Shown: piece by piece, positions 36,026 to 45,418 of the stretch
How the letters are laid out: the number at the start of each line of letters is the position of its first letter
Position numbering within the stretch: the first letter of the stretch is position 1
From: Photobacterium piscicola
GTDB lineage: Bacteria > Pseudomonadota > Gammaproteobacteria > Enterobacterales > Vibrionaceae
Length of the DNA stretch: 64,000 bases
Assembly (NCBI RefSeq): GCF_900166965.1
Contig: NZ_FUZI01000001.1
Span: 744,001-808,000, forward strand
Direction of reading: 5' to 3'
Translations under genes and position numbers: made by a program
Notes under the pieces: generated by a model
Told to the model about the DNA's origin: nothing
Seen by the model: only the letters and a program-made list of their open reading frames with translations
The model's database searches: none

Positions 36026-37468
36026 ATGCAGTGGAATATGAACATCTTGCGCAATTTTTTTATTATGTTATGCATGGTTGCAGGCTGTGATAAAGAGAGC
36101 CATATCGATTATTCTTCTTTTAATATCCAGCCTGAAGTTATTCCGGATCAAAAACAACAAGGGTTTATTATTACTAATAAATGTAGCCCATTTAAAACAC
36201 CGCTAGATTTTAAAAATCTCGAATACACATCCAAAGCATTAATTAACTCAAATTGGTTATCTAACCCACATTATCTTGAAGATATTAATCATCTAATTTA
36301 CCAATTTAACCAAACACATATAAAAAATGCGAATATTTTTATTCAAGCACTTAATAATAGCGCATTAATATATAAAAAAAACATGATCGAAGTTAATATT
36401 ATAAAAAGAAAACTTCAAGCAGACATCGATGCTAAATTAATGTATTACCAACAAGAACTAGCATCTATTAATTCTCATCTGGAAATTATAAAAAAAGATG
36501 AAAAACAACATCTTAATGAAATAAAAACCATAAAAAACAAGATCCAAGAAAAACAAAAATATTATATAAAACTACGTCGTTCGCTTAAACATGAGTTACA
36601 GACTATATTGCTTGATGATGATCTCACTTTTGATCTAATCTCAAATATTAAGTTTAAATATAAGACAGATAAAACACTTCATTGTTCAAAATACTTAGGT
36701 GAATATCAACAAATCACATTCACATCACCTGACACTTGTATTTATTATAATAAAGAAGAGCTTATAAACAAAATACCCCAACAATATCAATCACAAGTAA
36801 ATATTGTTATGAATACATACGTACCAAAGTTATGGAAGACAATGGTACTACTTAATGGTTATTTTGAATCAACTTATAATAAACAAGTCTTTGATCATTA
36901 TTTACAGAAAGATCTCATGATTGCTAATAATAATTTAGCTATCAAACGAACAATTAATATGGGACGACAATCTCAACATGCTATCGATAATTATGTTGAA
37001 CAGTACAACAAATTAACGATGGCTATGGCAAATAACATCGATAAAACCCTACTTGACGATCAGAACAAAGTTAACATTTCAAGTATGGCATTTTATGAAA
37101 AACTATCACCGCTACGACTAGGCAATAAGATCAAAGATCCTATCGTTAATTTTGCGATACTCTATAATAATAAAGCGTTAGTAACTAAATTAACGCAAGA
37201 ATACGCAACAAAAATTCTTAACGAATACCCTCAAGAGTTAACGTTCAGCATCGCTAATAACGGTAATTTTATACTTCCAAAAATACGAGAAAATAATTAC
37301 AAAATAGTTATTGATGTCAAAAAAAGTTACAGTGTCATTTATAATGGGCATAATACGTTAACGCCACCAAAAGACTTCAGTCAACAAACCCCTAATACAA
37401 CCTCTATGGGGTATAATCTTAACCAAATAATCAGTCAGCAATTATTTAAACAATGGTATAACAGTTGA
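36026..37468 (+). CDS. Large lipoprotein with a central coiled coil, function unknown
   Basis: 480 residues, AT-rich. Signal peptide with lipobox MVAGC (Cys about 21). Strong coiled coil about 105-195 (IIKRKLQADIDAKLMYYQQE, HLNEIKTIKNKIQEKQ), then helices and a C-terminal strand-rich part (YKIVIDVKKSYSVIYNG). No family recognised. An ATG at 36026 or four codons later is possible; neither has a good ribosome site. Envelope-located by the lipobox. Asn/Lys/Ile bias is stronger than in neighbours, hinting at recent acquisition. Confidence 0.65.
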   Translation: MQWNMNILRNFFIMLCMVAGCDKESHIDYSSFNIQPEVIPDQKQQGFIITNKCSPFKTPLDFKNLEYTSKALINSNWLSNPHYLEDINHLIYQFNQTHIKNANIFIQALNNSALIYKKNMIEVNIIKRKLQADIDAKLMYYQQELASINSHLEIIKKDEKQHLNEIKTIKNKIQEKQKYYIKLRRSLKHELQTILLDDDLTFDLISNIKFKYKTDKTLHCSKYLGEYQQITFTSPDTCIYYNKEELINKIPQQYQSQVNIVMNTYVPKLWKTMVLLNGYFESTYNKQVFDHYLQKDLMIANNNLAIKRTINMGRQSQHAIDNYVEQYNKLTMAMANNIDKTLLDDQNKVNISSMAFYEKLSPLRLGNKIKDPIVNFAILYNNKALVTKLTQEYATKILNEYPQELTFSIANNGNFILPKIRENNYKIVIDVKKSYSVIYNGHNTLTPPKDFSQQTPNTTSMGYNLNQIISQQLFKQWYNS

Positions 37469-37480
37469 TATAACGTTAAT

Positions 37481-37978
37481 TTAGAAACCAAAGCTTTTTG
37501 CTGTTTTTATCCATGCCACTGCCACTATAGGATCTTTATTTGCCTCTGGCAACGTCTCAATAATATGAACAATTATTGCACTATTACTGCTACAATTTGC
37601 ATCATAAGGTGCAATGGAGGTATAGAATAGTGGCTGATGTGAATCAGATAAAGAACACCAATGATTAACTAACTCTCCACCTCTTTCACTGCATACCTTT
37701 AATATAAAATGTTGATAATTTATCATTTGTTGTTGGTATGAATTATTACACCAAATTTGTTGATAATCCATGTAGCCTAATGTGGGATGATAAACAATAT
37801 TCTGCTGTGGTTGTTGATAAACCGTTTGCTGATTAATGTAAGTTTGGATCGTTGAAATGACACTGAGGTGCGTTGAATGCAGGTTATTAGCATAAGTCAC
37901 ATTTGTATGCCCCCCCAATAAAAGCGTTAACACCAATGCACTCTTTAGGTTAAATGTCCATTTTTGACTACGCATCAT
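37481..37978 (-). CDS. Exported hypothetical protein
   Basis: 166 residues from the ATG at 37978 (AAGGAG close upstream; longer frame to 38032 rejected). Signal peptide about 1-32 (SALVLTLLLGG...NVTYANN). Mature part Tyr/Gln-rich with four Cys (WCNNSYQQQM, KVCSERGGELVNHWCSL, ANCSSN) likely in two disulfides, so periplasmic or secreted. Converges on the coiled-coil lipoprotein with a 12-nt gap. Not recognised. Confidence 0.65.
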   Translation of the reverse strand: MMRSQKWTFNLKSALVLTLLLGGHTNVTYANNLHSTHLSVISTIQTYINQQTVYQQPQQNIVYHPTLGYMDYQQIWCNNSYQQQMINYQHFILKVCSERGGELVNHWCSLSDSHQPLFYTSIAPYDANCSSNSAIIVHIIETLPEANKDPIVAVAWIKTAKSFGF

Positions 37979-38227
37979 CTTCTCCTTACTCAATGATAAG
38001 AGATGAATCTCGACAAATTTGATGACGAACAAAATATATCTTTTATTATTAATAACAAAACTGAAAAATAACAGTCTTCTTAATAAACAATAATAACAAA
38101 TAGTGTCCTATTTAGTGTACATCTTTAAGCATAATTTCGCCTGTTCTCAACAAATTCGCATACACTTAAATAAGTGACAACTTGTTTTCATGATATTACT
38201 TACCGGGAATCGTCTCTTGGAGTCATT

Positions 38228-38410
38228 ATGAATAAAAAAACACTTATTGCTGACACTCACGATATTTTTAAAGCTTTTATCAATAATGGCTTACATCAGC
38301 ATTATTGCATCTATTGCCAATTTCCTTTTAATCCTAACTTACTTAATCGCTACCACTACGGTAAACATTATGATATTGAATTTAATGATGGTTATCGATA
38401 CTACCAATAA
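38228..38410 (+). CDS. Hypothetical 60-residue protein
   Basis: ATG at 38228 with GGAG 5 nt upstream. Contains HYCIYCQFPFNPN (CxxC) and a Tyr/His-rich end (RYHYGKHYD, GYRYY). Possibly a small metal-binding protein, as Cys and His are concentrated, but no family recognised. Alternative longer starts lack a site. Confidence 0.5.
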   Translation: MNKKTLIADTHDIFKAFINNGLHQHYCIYCQFPFNPNLLNRYHYGKHYDIEFNDGYRYYQ

Positions 38411-38411
38411 A

Positions 38412-38442
38412 AAAGCCCCGACTCTATATAAGCAGGAGCTTT
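38412..38442 (-). terminator. Terminator of aroG
   Basis: Minus strand AAAGCTCC - loop - GGGGCTTTTTTATTG, one mismatch in the stem, 42 nt after the aroG stop. Confidence 0.72.
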
Positions 38443-38484
38443 AAAAAATATGTTTATTTACAGCGTATTAAACAATTAACACCA

Positions 38485-39537
38485 CTATTTTTGACGACGA
38501 GTTCTGACATCTGCGGCAAGTTGGCGTAATACTTTATCAGTATCGTCCCAACCAATGCAGGCATCAGTAATACTTTGACCATAAGTCGGTGTTTTACCAT
38601 CAACGATATCCTGACGACCTTCGACAAGGTGACTTTCAATCATCACCCCAAAAATGGCGTTATTACCGTGAGCAATTTGTTGCCCAACATCTTCAGACAC
38701 AATCACTTGTCGTTGATATTGTTTTGAACTATTCGCATGGCTGAAATCAATCATCAATTTATTACGTAAACCTGCATCTGCGAGTTGCTGCATAATGGCA
38801 TTCACATCTTCAGCGCTGTAATTAGGTGCTTTACCGCCCCGTAATATAATATGGCAATCTTCATTACCCGCAGTGGCAACAATCGCAGAATGGCCATATT
38901 TTGTCACTGATAAAAAGTGATGAGGCGCACTCGCTGATCCGATAGCATCTGTAGCTATTTTAATATTACCATCGGTACCATTTTTAAAACCAACAGGACA
39001 AGAAAGCCCAGACGAAAGCTCACGGTGCACTTGGGATTCTGTTGTTCGAGCACCAATCGCCCCCCAACTTATCAAATCCCCCATATATTGCGGCGTGATC
39101 ATATCTAAAAACTCACCCGCTGTTGGCAATCCTAAATCGGTAAGATCCGCTAATAATTTTCGACCAATACGTAAACCATCATTTAGCTGGAAGCTATTAT
39201 CCATATAGGGGTCATTGATAAGCCCTTTCCAACCAACGGTTGTACGTGGTTTTTCAAAATAAACTCGCATAACAATTTCAAGATCGCCTTTAAGCTCATC
39301 TCTTAATGTCTTCAGCTTTTTACCATATTCTAATGCCGCTTCAGGATCATGAATCGAACAAGGGCCGACAATGACTAATAACCGGTCATCTTCATCATTG
39401 AGAATGTTATGGATTGATTTACGTGACTCATAAACTGTTTTAGCCGCGGTATTAGACGCAGGAAATTTCTCTAACACTGCAATCGGTGGTAAAAGCTGTT
39501 TGATTTCACTTATACGAATATCATCCGTCTTATGCAT
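38485..39537 (-). CDS. aroG: DAHP synthase, AroG type
   Basis: 350 residues, as E. coli AroG (350). First step of the shikimate pathway: PEP plus erythrose-4-phosphate to DAHP. Seen: DDIRISEIKQLLPPIAVLEK, GPCSIHD (metal and PEP binding), RVYFEKPRTTVGWKGLINDP, GARTTESQVHRELSSGLSCP, and DFSHANSSKQ. Closest to the Phe-sensitive isozyme by the N-terminus. Monocistronic; a regulatory site (TyrR-like box) was not seen in the upstream region. Confidence 0.94.
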   Translation of the reverse strand: MHKTDDIRISEIKQLLPPIAVLEKFPASNTAAKTVYESRKSIHNILNDEDDRLLVIVGPCSIHDPEAALEYGKKLKTLRDELKGDLEIVMRVYFEKPRTTVGWKGLINDPYMDNSFQLNDGLRIGRKLLADLTDLGLPTAGEFLDMITPQYMGDLISWGAIGARTTESQVHRELSSGLSCPVGFKNGTDGNIKIATDAIGSASAPHHFLSVTKYGHSAIVATAGNEDCHIILRGGKAPNYSAEDVNAIMQQLADAGLRNKLMIDFSHANSSKQYQRQVIVSEDVGQQIAHGNNAIFGVMIESHLVEGRQDIVDGKTPTYGQSITDACIGWDDTDKVLRQLAADVRTRRQK

Positions 39538-39988
39538 ATACTTACTTCCTATAATTCCTTTTAATACCCAACGATTAGCCTACAGAGACAAATAACCATA
39601 TAATATTAATTCTGATACATTTGTTTAACTTATCTTTTAAAAACTAAGAGTGCAAACGGTTATTGAATCAAAAATCGCATCAATTTTTCCATAACACTGT
39701 AAGCTTCTGCATCATTTCACATATAAATGACAATATATGAACAGAAATATCAAAAATACAGAATATATTATTACACTAGAGAATAGAAACACTGTAAAAT
39801 ATACTTATAAAAATTATTAGCGACCAAATTTGTTATACATTAAGAAATATAGACACACTCAATGTATTATTAATATATCATTGACCAAAATTAACATATT
39901 AATTCAATAATTCTGTATTCTTTAATCATAAAAAAACATAACTAAAGATCATATAAATAGATGCCTATTAAATTTAAGGAGTGCAACG
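39538..39988. other. AT-rich intergenic region between aroG and the ABC transporter operon
   Basis: About 450 bp between divergent genes; should hold both promoters. Very AT-rich, several possible -10 boxes (TATAAT-like), no clear hairpin, ORF or known operator seen. Confidence 0.3.
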
Positions 39989-40726
39989 TTGCTTGAAAAA
40001 AACATAATCACATTTAATAATGTTGACAAATGGTATGGCAATTATCATGCACTCAAAAATATTAATCTTTCTATTACTAAAGGTGAAAGACTGGTCATTT
40101 GTGGACCATCAGGTTCAGGTAAATCCACATTGATTCGCTGCATAAATGGATTAGAGAAATACAATAATGGTGAGATAACAGTCGCTGGGCATATATTAAA
40201 CCACAAAGAACTTCATACTATTCGTGGCCAAGTTGGCATGGTTTTTCAGCACTTCAATTTATTTCCTCATATGACGGTTTTAGATAATCTTACATTAGCC
40301 CCTCGTCGCGCATTGAAAATGTCAAAAGTTGACGCAGAGAATTTAGCTCGTAAGTTTCTAGATCGTGTCAACATCGGTCATCAAGCGGATAAGTTTCCAG
40401 GCCAACTGTCTGGCGGTCAACAGCAACGGGTAGCGATTGCCCGTTCTTTATGTATGAAACCCAATATATTGCTTTTTGATGAGCCTACATCTGCCCTTGA
40501 TCCGGAAATGATCCGTGAAGTTCTTGATGTTATGAAAGAACTCGCCGATGATGGTATTACTATGGTTTGTGTAACGCATGAAATGGGCTTTGCTCGTCAA
40601 GTTGCCGATCGGGTTATATTTATGGATCAAGGTGAAATTGTTGAAATAGCACCTCCAACGCAATTGTTTGATCGTCCTCAACATCAGCGTACACAACAAT
40701 TTTTAGAAAATATCCTTAGCTATTGA
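39989..40726 (+). CDS. Polar amino acid ABC transporter, ATPase
   Basis: 245 residues from TTG (AAGGAG 7 nt upstream). Walker [11 protein letters not shown]-loop [14 protein letters not shown], signature LSGGQQQR, Walker [16 protein letters not shown] and switch His in VTHEMGF; the closest family is GlnQ/AapP-type importers. First of a four-gene operon: ATPase, permease, binding protein, permease. Powers uptake at the inner membrane's inner face. Confidence 0.94.
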   Translation: MLEKNIITFNNVDKWYGNYHALKNINLSITKGERLVICGPSGSGKSTLIRCINGLEKYNNGEITVAGHILNHKELHTIRGQVGMVFQHFNLFPHMTVLDNLTLAPRRALKMSKVDAENLARKFLDRVNIGHQADKFPGQLSGGQQQRVAIARSLCMKPNILLFDEPTSALDPEMIREVLDVMKELADDGITMVCVTHEMGFARQVADRVIFMDQGEIVEIAPPTQLFDRPQHQRTQQFLENILSY

Positions 40727-40736
40727 GATCAAAATA

Positions 40737-41537
40737 ATGACCCACAACACACGATCTCGAATTCCTAAAATTATCGCCATCGCCTTACAAGTAATTTGTG
40801 TCGCTTCTATCATCATGTTGCTACTCAATAGCGGTGCTAAAGCCATGCATTATCACTGGCAATGGTACCGTATTCCTGAATACCTTTGGTTTAAAGAAGA
40901 TGGCCAATGGTATCCTGGTGACTTACTTGAAGGCTTAATGGTAACGCTGAAAATATCAAGTATCAGCTTAGTCTGTACTATTGTTATCGGCTTTATCACC
41001 GCGTTATTACGAATGTCTGACTCTATTGTCGGGCGAAGCCTTGCTCGTGGGTATATTGAGGTTATTCGTAGTACACCATTATTGGTTCAAATTTACCTAT
41101 TATATTTCGTTTTTGGCCCAGTATTAGGAATTGATCGCACTACAACTGCTATTTTAGCGCTGTCTTTATTTCAAGGGGCTTATAGCGCTGAAATTTTTCG
41201 AGCTGGACTACAAGGGATCCCTCGAGGTCAGATTGAAGCAGCAGAAAGTTTAGGTTTATCACAAATTGATAGTTACCGATTTGTTGTTATTCCACAAATG
41301 TTTAGAAAAATAATTCCACCGCTCACAAATGAAGCGGTATCGTTAGTAAAAAATTCTTCTATTGTAAGTATTATGGCTATATTTGATCTTACAACAGAAG
41401 GACGGAATATTGTCGCAGACACAGCGATGCCATTTGAAGTGTGGTTCACTGTGGCTGCAATTTATCTTTGTATCACTTTAACATTATCAGCATTAGCAGT
41501 TTGGCTAGAGCGCCGTTTAAGTATCCCTAATCATTAA
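40737..41537 (+). CDS. Polar amino acid ABC transporter, permease 1
   Basis: 266 residues; long N-terminal loop (Trp/His-rich, AMHYHWQWYRIPEYLWF) between helix 1 and helix 2, as in GltK/AapQ-like permeases of glutamate/aspartate or general L-amino-acid systems. EAA loop EAAESLGLSQIDSYRFVVIP contacts the ATPase. ATG follows the ATPase stop by 10 nt. Five to six membrane segments. Confidence 0.92.
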   Translation: MTHNTRSRIPKIIAIALQVICVASIIMLLLNSGAKAMHYHWQWYRIPEYLWFKEDGQWYPGDLLEGLMVTLKISSISLVCTIVIGFITALLRMSDSIVGRSLARGYIEVIRSTPLLVQIYLLYFVFGPVLGIDRTTTAILALSLFQGAYSAEIFRAGLQGIPRGQIEAAESLGLSQIDSYRFVVIPQMFRKIIPPLTNEAVSLVKNSSIVSIMAIFDLTTEGRNIVADTAMPFEVWFTVAAIYLCITLTLSALAVWLERRLSIPNH

Positions 41538-41563
41538 ATTTATGCACATCGATGGAGAAAGCT

Positions 41564-42379
41564 ATGAAACGCTTTATTGCGGTACTCGTTACCGTTTTTA
41601 CTTGCTTATTAGGGGCTAATAATGCCTTTGCTGCAGACGACAGTAATGCGCTACAGCAAATTAAAGAAAGCGGTACGTTACGTGTTGGTTTATCAACATT
41701 TGTTCCTTGGGCTATGCGTGATAAGCAAGGCGATTTAATTGGTTTTGAAGTTGATGTTGCTAAGCGTTTAGCGGCTGATGCTGGATTAAAAGTTGAATTT
41801 GTACCTACCGCTTGGGATGGTATTATTCCTGCACTATTAGCAGGTAAATTTGATGTCATCATTGGCGGTTTAACCATTACTCCTGAACGTAATATGAGCG
41901 TGCTATTCACTCACCCATACTCATATTCTGCGGTTCAAATGGTTGCTAGCAAAAAACTAGCATCAAAAATGACAACAATTGCTGACTATAATAAACGCAG
42001 TGTGACAATTGCCGTTCGTAGTGGCGCTTACCCAGTCCAAACTGCACGTAAGTTATTCCCGAAAGCAAAACTACGCCAGTTTGATGATGAAACCCAAGCA
42101 TTCCAAGAAGTGCTTAATGGTAATGCTCAAGCTGCATTAGCATCAACGCCAACACCTGAGCAAATGGTCATTAAAAATCCAGAAAGCTTATTTATGCCAT
42201 TTAAAAAGCCTCTAACACGTTACGCAACCGGTTTTGCGATTCGTCAAGGTGACTTTAACTTGCTAAATTTCCTTAATAACTGGATTCAAGTACGTACAGA
42301 AGATGGCTGGTTAAACAATCGTTACCAATATTGGTTTAAAACAACTGATTGGCAAAACCTGGTTAACGAGAATAATTAA
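41564..42379 (+). CDS. Polar amino acid ABC transporter, binding protein
   Basis: 271 residues from the ATG at 41564 (GGAG 6 nt upstream; an earlier in-frame ATG at 41552 lies over the ribosome site). Signal peptide about 1-23 (ANNAFAAD). Mature type II binding fold: LRVGLSTFVPWAMRDKQGDL, GFEVDVAKRLAADAGLKVEF, PTAWDGIIPALLAGKFDVII and GGLTITPER. Periplasmic; ligand probably an acidic or polar amino acid, not resolvable here. Confidence 0.93.
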   Translation: MKRFIAVLVTVFTCLLGANNAFAADDSNALQQIKESGTLRVGLSTFVPWAMRDKQGDLIGFEVDVAKRLAADAGLKVEFVPTAWDGIIPALLAGKFDVIIGGLTITPERNMSVLFTHPYSYSAVQMVASKKLASKMTTIADYNKRSVTIAVRSGAYPVQTARKLFPKAKLRQFDDETQAFQEVLNGNAQAALASTPTPEQMVIKNPESLFMPFKKPLTRYATGFAIRQGDFNLLNFLNNWIQVRTEDGWLNNRYQYWFKTTDWQNLVNENN

Positions 42380-42381
42380 TA

Positions 42382-43320
42382 ATGACTGTCGCTAAAACGT
42401 CAGGTGACAATACAATACAGGAGGGTTTACGCCCTCCTGTAAAGCGTCGCTTTAATTTCAAACTAAATAAACTCGATATCTTTTTACTGATTGTTATTGG
42501 TTGTTTTCTGAGTTGGCTAGCTTATCGTTCGTCTATTGGTATTCACTACCATTGGCATTGGCGTCAAGCATTTGAGCTTATCTTTACTTGTAGCCATCAT
42601 GGTGGCTTACCTTATTTTATACAAGGTATCATTAGCACCATTCGTGTTAGTATTTGGGGCATGATTTTTGCCGCTACATTTGGTTTATTACTCGCACTCG
42701 CTAACCTCTCATCATTTAAAATAATGCGACTTATCTCAAGTAGCTATATCCAGTTACTGCGTAATATTCCGCCGCTTGTGTTTGTGTTTATTTTCTATTT
42801 TTTCATTTCAAATCAGTTAGTTCCACTGCTCGGCTTAAGCGGTATCTTTCGCCACTATAATGGTCAAGAAAACGCCTTACAGATTATTTTATTTGGACAT
42901 AGTAACCTATGGGAAAACTTATTTTCAGGTGTGCTATGTGTAGGATTAATTGCAGCGGCTTATATAGCTGAGATAATTCGTTCAGGCATTAATACTATCA
43001 GTAAGGGGCAATGGGAAGCGGCAGATTCACTTGGCTTGTCAACCTATAGTCGATTTCGATTTGTTATATTCCCACAAGCATTAACAGCTATTGTTCCGAC
43101 ACTAGCGGGACAATTTATATCAATCGTAAAAGATTCATCCATTATTTCATTAATTTCAATACAAGAGCTTACTTTTACTGGTTCTGAAATTGCTAACTCA
43201 TCTGGGTTTATCTTTGAAATATGGCTTATCGTTGGTGTTGTTTATTTTTTATTGTGCTTTAGCTTATCACTGCTATTTAGCAAGCTAGAAAAACACAGTT
43301 CACGTCATTTACAACATTAA
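42382..43320 (+). CDS. Polar amino acid ABC transporter, permease 2
   Basis: 312 residues, longer than permease 1, with the same HYHWHW-type periplasmic segment after helix 1 (GIHYHWHWRQAFEL). EAA loop QWEAADSLGLSTYSRFRFVI. Starts 2 nt after the binding-protein stop, so translationally coupled. Together the two permeases form the channel. Operon ends in a strong terminator. Confidence 0.92.
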   Translation: MTVAKTSGDNTIQEGLRPPVKRRFNFKLNKLDIFLLIVIGCFLSWLAYRSSIGIHYHWHWRQAFELIFTCSHHGGLPYFIQGIISTIRVSIWGMIFAATFGLLLALANLSSFKIMRLISSSYIQLLRNIPPLVFVFIFYFFISNQLVPLLGLSGIFRHYNGQENALQIILFGHSNLWENLFSGVLCVGLIAAAYIAEIIRSGINTISKGQWEAADSLGLSTYSRFRFVIFPQALTAIVPTLAGQFISIVKDSSIISLISIQELTFTGSEIANSSGFIFEIWLIVGVVYFLLCFSLSLLFSKLEKHSSRHLQH

Positions 43321-43334
43321 TAAATATTTATTAT

Positions 43335-43372
43335 AAAACCCAAGAATAGTCAATATTCTTGGGTTTTCTTGT
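43335..43372 (+). terminator. Terminator of the ABC operon
   Basis: CCCAAGAATA / ATATTCTTGGG followed by TTTTCTTGTTTTTT. Confidence 0.92.
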
Positions 43373-43696
43373 TTTTTAACTTTCATTTTGTAATAACGTC
43401 TTCGATTGAATTTAATAAGTATAAATATAATCATATCATTACTAGATTTATTATTTGTAAATATTATGGATCTGCTTGCTACTTACTATTTTTATATAAG
43501 CATTTATTAGCCTCTTAAATTTATTTTTCATATTTGCCCCCTCTATGACAATAAATGTATATTCACTTAATTATAGCTACTGTTTATGTAATGAGATCAG
43601 AATCCGCCTAATTATAGGGTTTGCGATTCAATATCAATCATCGCAAGATATTTAGGTCTTGATACCAATCACTGATACACTCAGAACAAACAATTA
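43373..43696. other. Intergenic region before the DUF2797 gene
   Basis: AT-rich. A perfect 7-bp inverted repeat TTGCGAT / ATCGCAA (43621-43646) lies about 50 nt before the next start and could be an operator. Nothing else recognised. Confidence 0.3.
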
Positions 43697-44524
43697 ATGG
43701 TGAGCACGAGCATGCAAGGTACACTCAGTAAAATGAAATCATCTCTTGGAGATATCGTTGATTACTATCTCCCTGTTGGCGATCAACAACTGCATCTTAA
43801 TCCCTATATTGGTAAGCAATTAACGCTCACTCATACAGGCAATATCTTCTGCTGTTCATGCGGAAAAAAGACAAAAAAAAGCTATTCTCAAGGGCATTGT
43901 TTTCCTTGTATGAAAAAGCTAGCTAGCTGTGACATGTGCATCATGAAACCAGAAACTTGTCATTACGCTGAAGGAACTTGCCGTGAACCACAATGGGGTG
44001 AAGAAAATTGCATGGTGCCTCACTATGTTTATCTTTCTAATACATCAGCCCTTAAAGTTGGCATCACTCGTCATACTCAGCTCCCAACTCGCTGGATTGA
44101 TCAAGGTGCAACTCAAGCTCTTGCGGTATTAAAAGTAAAAACCCGCCAAATATCAGGGCTCGTTGAAGTTGCTATCGCTGAAATGGTGGCAGATAAAACC
44201 AATTGGCGCACAATGCTAAAAGGCAATAATGACGATATCGATTTACAGCAACAAGCGCAGTTACTGTTACCACAAGTAAAACAAAAATTAGCTGAGATAA
44301 CGGCAGAATTTGGTGAAGATGCTATCGAATATTTGGATAATAGCATTGTGGATATTCATTATCCTGTTGATCAGTTTCCAACCAAAATAGCGTCACATAA
44401 TTTTGATAAAGAACCCGTAGTCAGTGGTATTCTCGAAGGGATTAAAGGTCAGTATTTATTGTTTGATACCGGCGTGATTAATATACGAAAATTTAGTAGC
44501 TATGAAGTTATCGTTACTGAATAA
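43697..44524 (+). CDS. DUF2797 family protein with cysteine clusters
   Basis: 275 residues. N-terminal zinc-ribbon-like region: FCCSCGKKTKKSYSQGHC, FPCMKKLASCDMCIMKP, then ETCHYAEGTCREPQW; the latter half has HYVYLSNTSALKVGITR (GIY-YIG-like strand). DUF2797 proteins are thought to relate to GIY-YIG nucleases, but catalytic residues are not complete here. Function unknown. Start could also be an ATG five codons later. Confidence 0.85.
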   Translation: MVSTSMQGTLSKMKSSLGDIVDYYLPVGDQQLHLNPYIGKQLTLTHTGNIFCCSCGKKTKKSYSQGHCFPCMKKLASCDMCIMKPETCHYAEGTCREPQWGEENCMVPHYVYLSNTSALKVGITRHTQLPTRWIDQGATQALAVLKVKTRQISGLVEVAIAEMVADKTNWRTMLKGNNDDIDLQQQAQLLLPQVKQKLAEITAEFGEDAIEYLDNSIVDIHYPVDQFPTKIASHNFDKEPVVSGILEGIKGQYLLFDTGVINIRKFSSYEVIVTE

Positions 44525-44549
44525 AGCACACTAATCGGTAACAAAAAAC

Positions 44550-44577
44550 GGCATTGATCTTAAGTAAGATCAATGCC
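44550..44577 (-). terminator. Terminator between converging genes
   Basis: 13-bp stem GGCATTGATCTTA / TAAGATCAATGCC with a 2-nt loop; the better T run (GTTTTTTG) is on the minus strand. Confidence 0.87.
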
Positions 44578-44611
44578 ATTTCTTATCTTGTTAACTTAAT
44601 ATAAAATGAAA

Positions 44612-45322
44612 TTACTTTGCTCGCGGCTGAACGTATTGGCGTTGGCTATTCTGTATCGCGATATCTCGCATAAAGTTTTCACCTAAAACAACCCCATTAC
44701 CACCTGCAATTAATTGATATTCAACTTCATCATTACGATCCCCAAGTTTTGTTCGTAGTGACACAACAGGTAATCGTTTTTTATCTTCAGATTTTGACCA
44801 TGATTTCACTGGGTATTTATATTCTTTGCCTTGAAAATTAAACTTCACCCAATTATCACCATCACGCTCAAATTCCACTAAATCTTTAACACCAATTCGA
44901 GACGTTGTTGATTTAGGATCAATATAAGCAGAAACATGTTTGGTACCCGATAATATTAGTACCCATTCATGGTGACCTAAAACTAACATGCCATCTTTGG
45001 TGGTCTTTTTTGTGGCCGCCTTTTGCTTATGATCAACAGATGCTAACTTAGCTGATGCGGTTGAAGCCGTAATTTTATCTGTTGTCACATCCTTTTTAAC
45101 TAAAGCCTGTTGATGCTTTTGGGATGCTTTTTTTTCAGCGGCGGCAGTTTGTGCTTTTGCCGCTGCTTTTATCTCAGCAGCCGTCACCATTGATGCAAAT
45201 GCTAATGGTTTGGTAATTGGCTTAGCTACCGATGCTGTTGTTTGTTGCTGATCGTCGACAGGTAATTGTTGAGCACAACCAAAAAGAAACAAGGTTAATA
45301 AACCTACTGCCGTTTTCTTCAT
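44612..45322 (-). CDS. Lipoprotein with degenerate retropepsin-like (RimB/ATP-dependent zinc protease) domain
   Basis: 236 residues. Lipobox LFLFGC (Cys16). Low-complexity Lys/Ala/Gln stretch 45-110, then a domain 115-230 resembling the retropepsin-like family: HEWVLILSGTKHVSAYIDP, LVEFERDGDNWVKFNFQG, LPVVSLRTKLGDRNDEVEYQ, and GENFMRD. Normal members have the aspartic-protease triplet DTGA; here it reads Asp135-Pro-Lys-Ser, keeping only the Asp. So a binding or regulatory role on the envelope is more likely than proteolysis (inference). Confidence 0.7.
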   Translation of the reverse strand: MKKTAVGLLTLFLFGCAQQLPVDDQQQTTASVAKPITKPLAFASMVTAAEIKAAAKAQTAAAEKKASQKHQQALVKKDVTTDKITASTASAKLASVDHKQKAATKKTTKDGMLVLGHHEWVLILSGTKHVSAYIDPKSTTSRIGVKDLVEFERDGDNWVKFNFQGKEYKYPVKSWSKSEDKKRLPVVSLRTKLGDRNDEVEYQLIAGGNGVVLGENFMRDIAIQNSQRQYVQPRAK

Positions 45323-45418
45323 AAATCACATCTTCCTTTACATTTTTACAAACCATAACTAACCATAATACGTAGATTCACGTTATGCCAAATAATTCTA
45401 TATCGTTAAAGTACGTCG

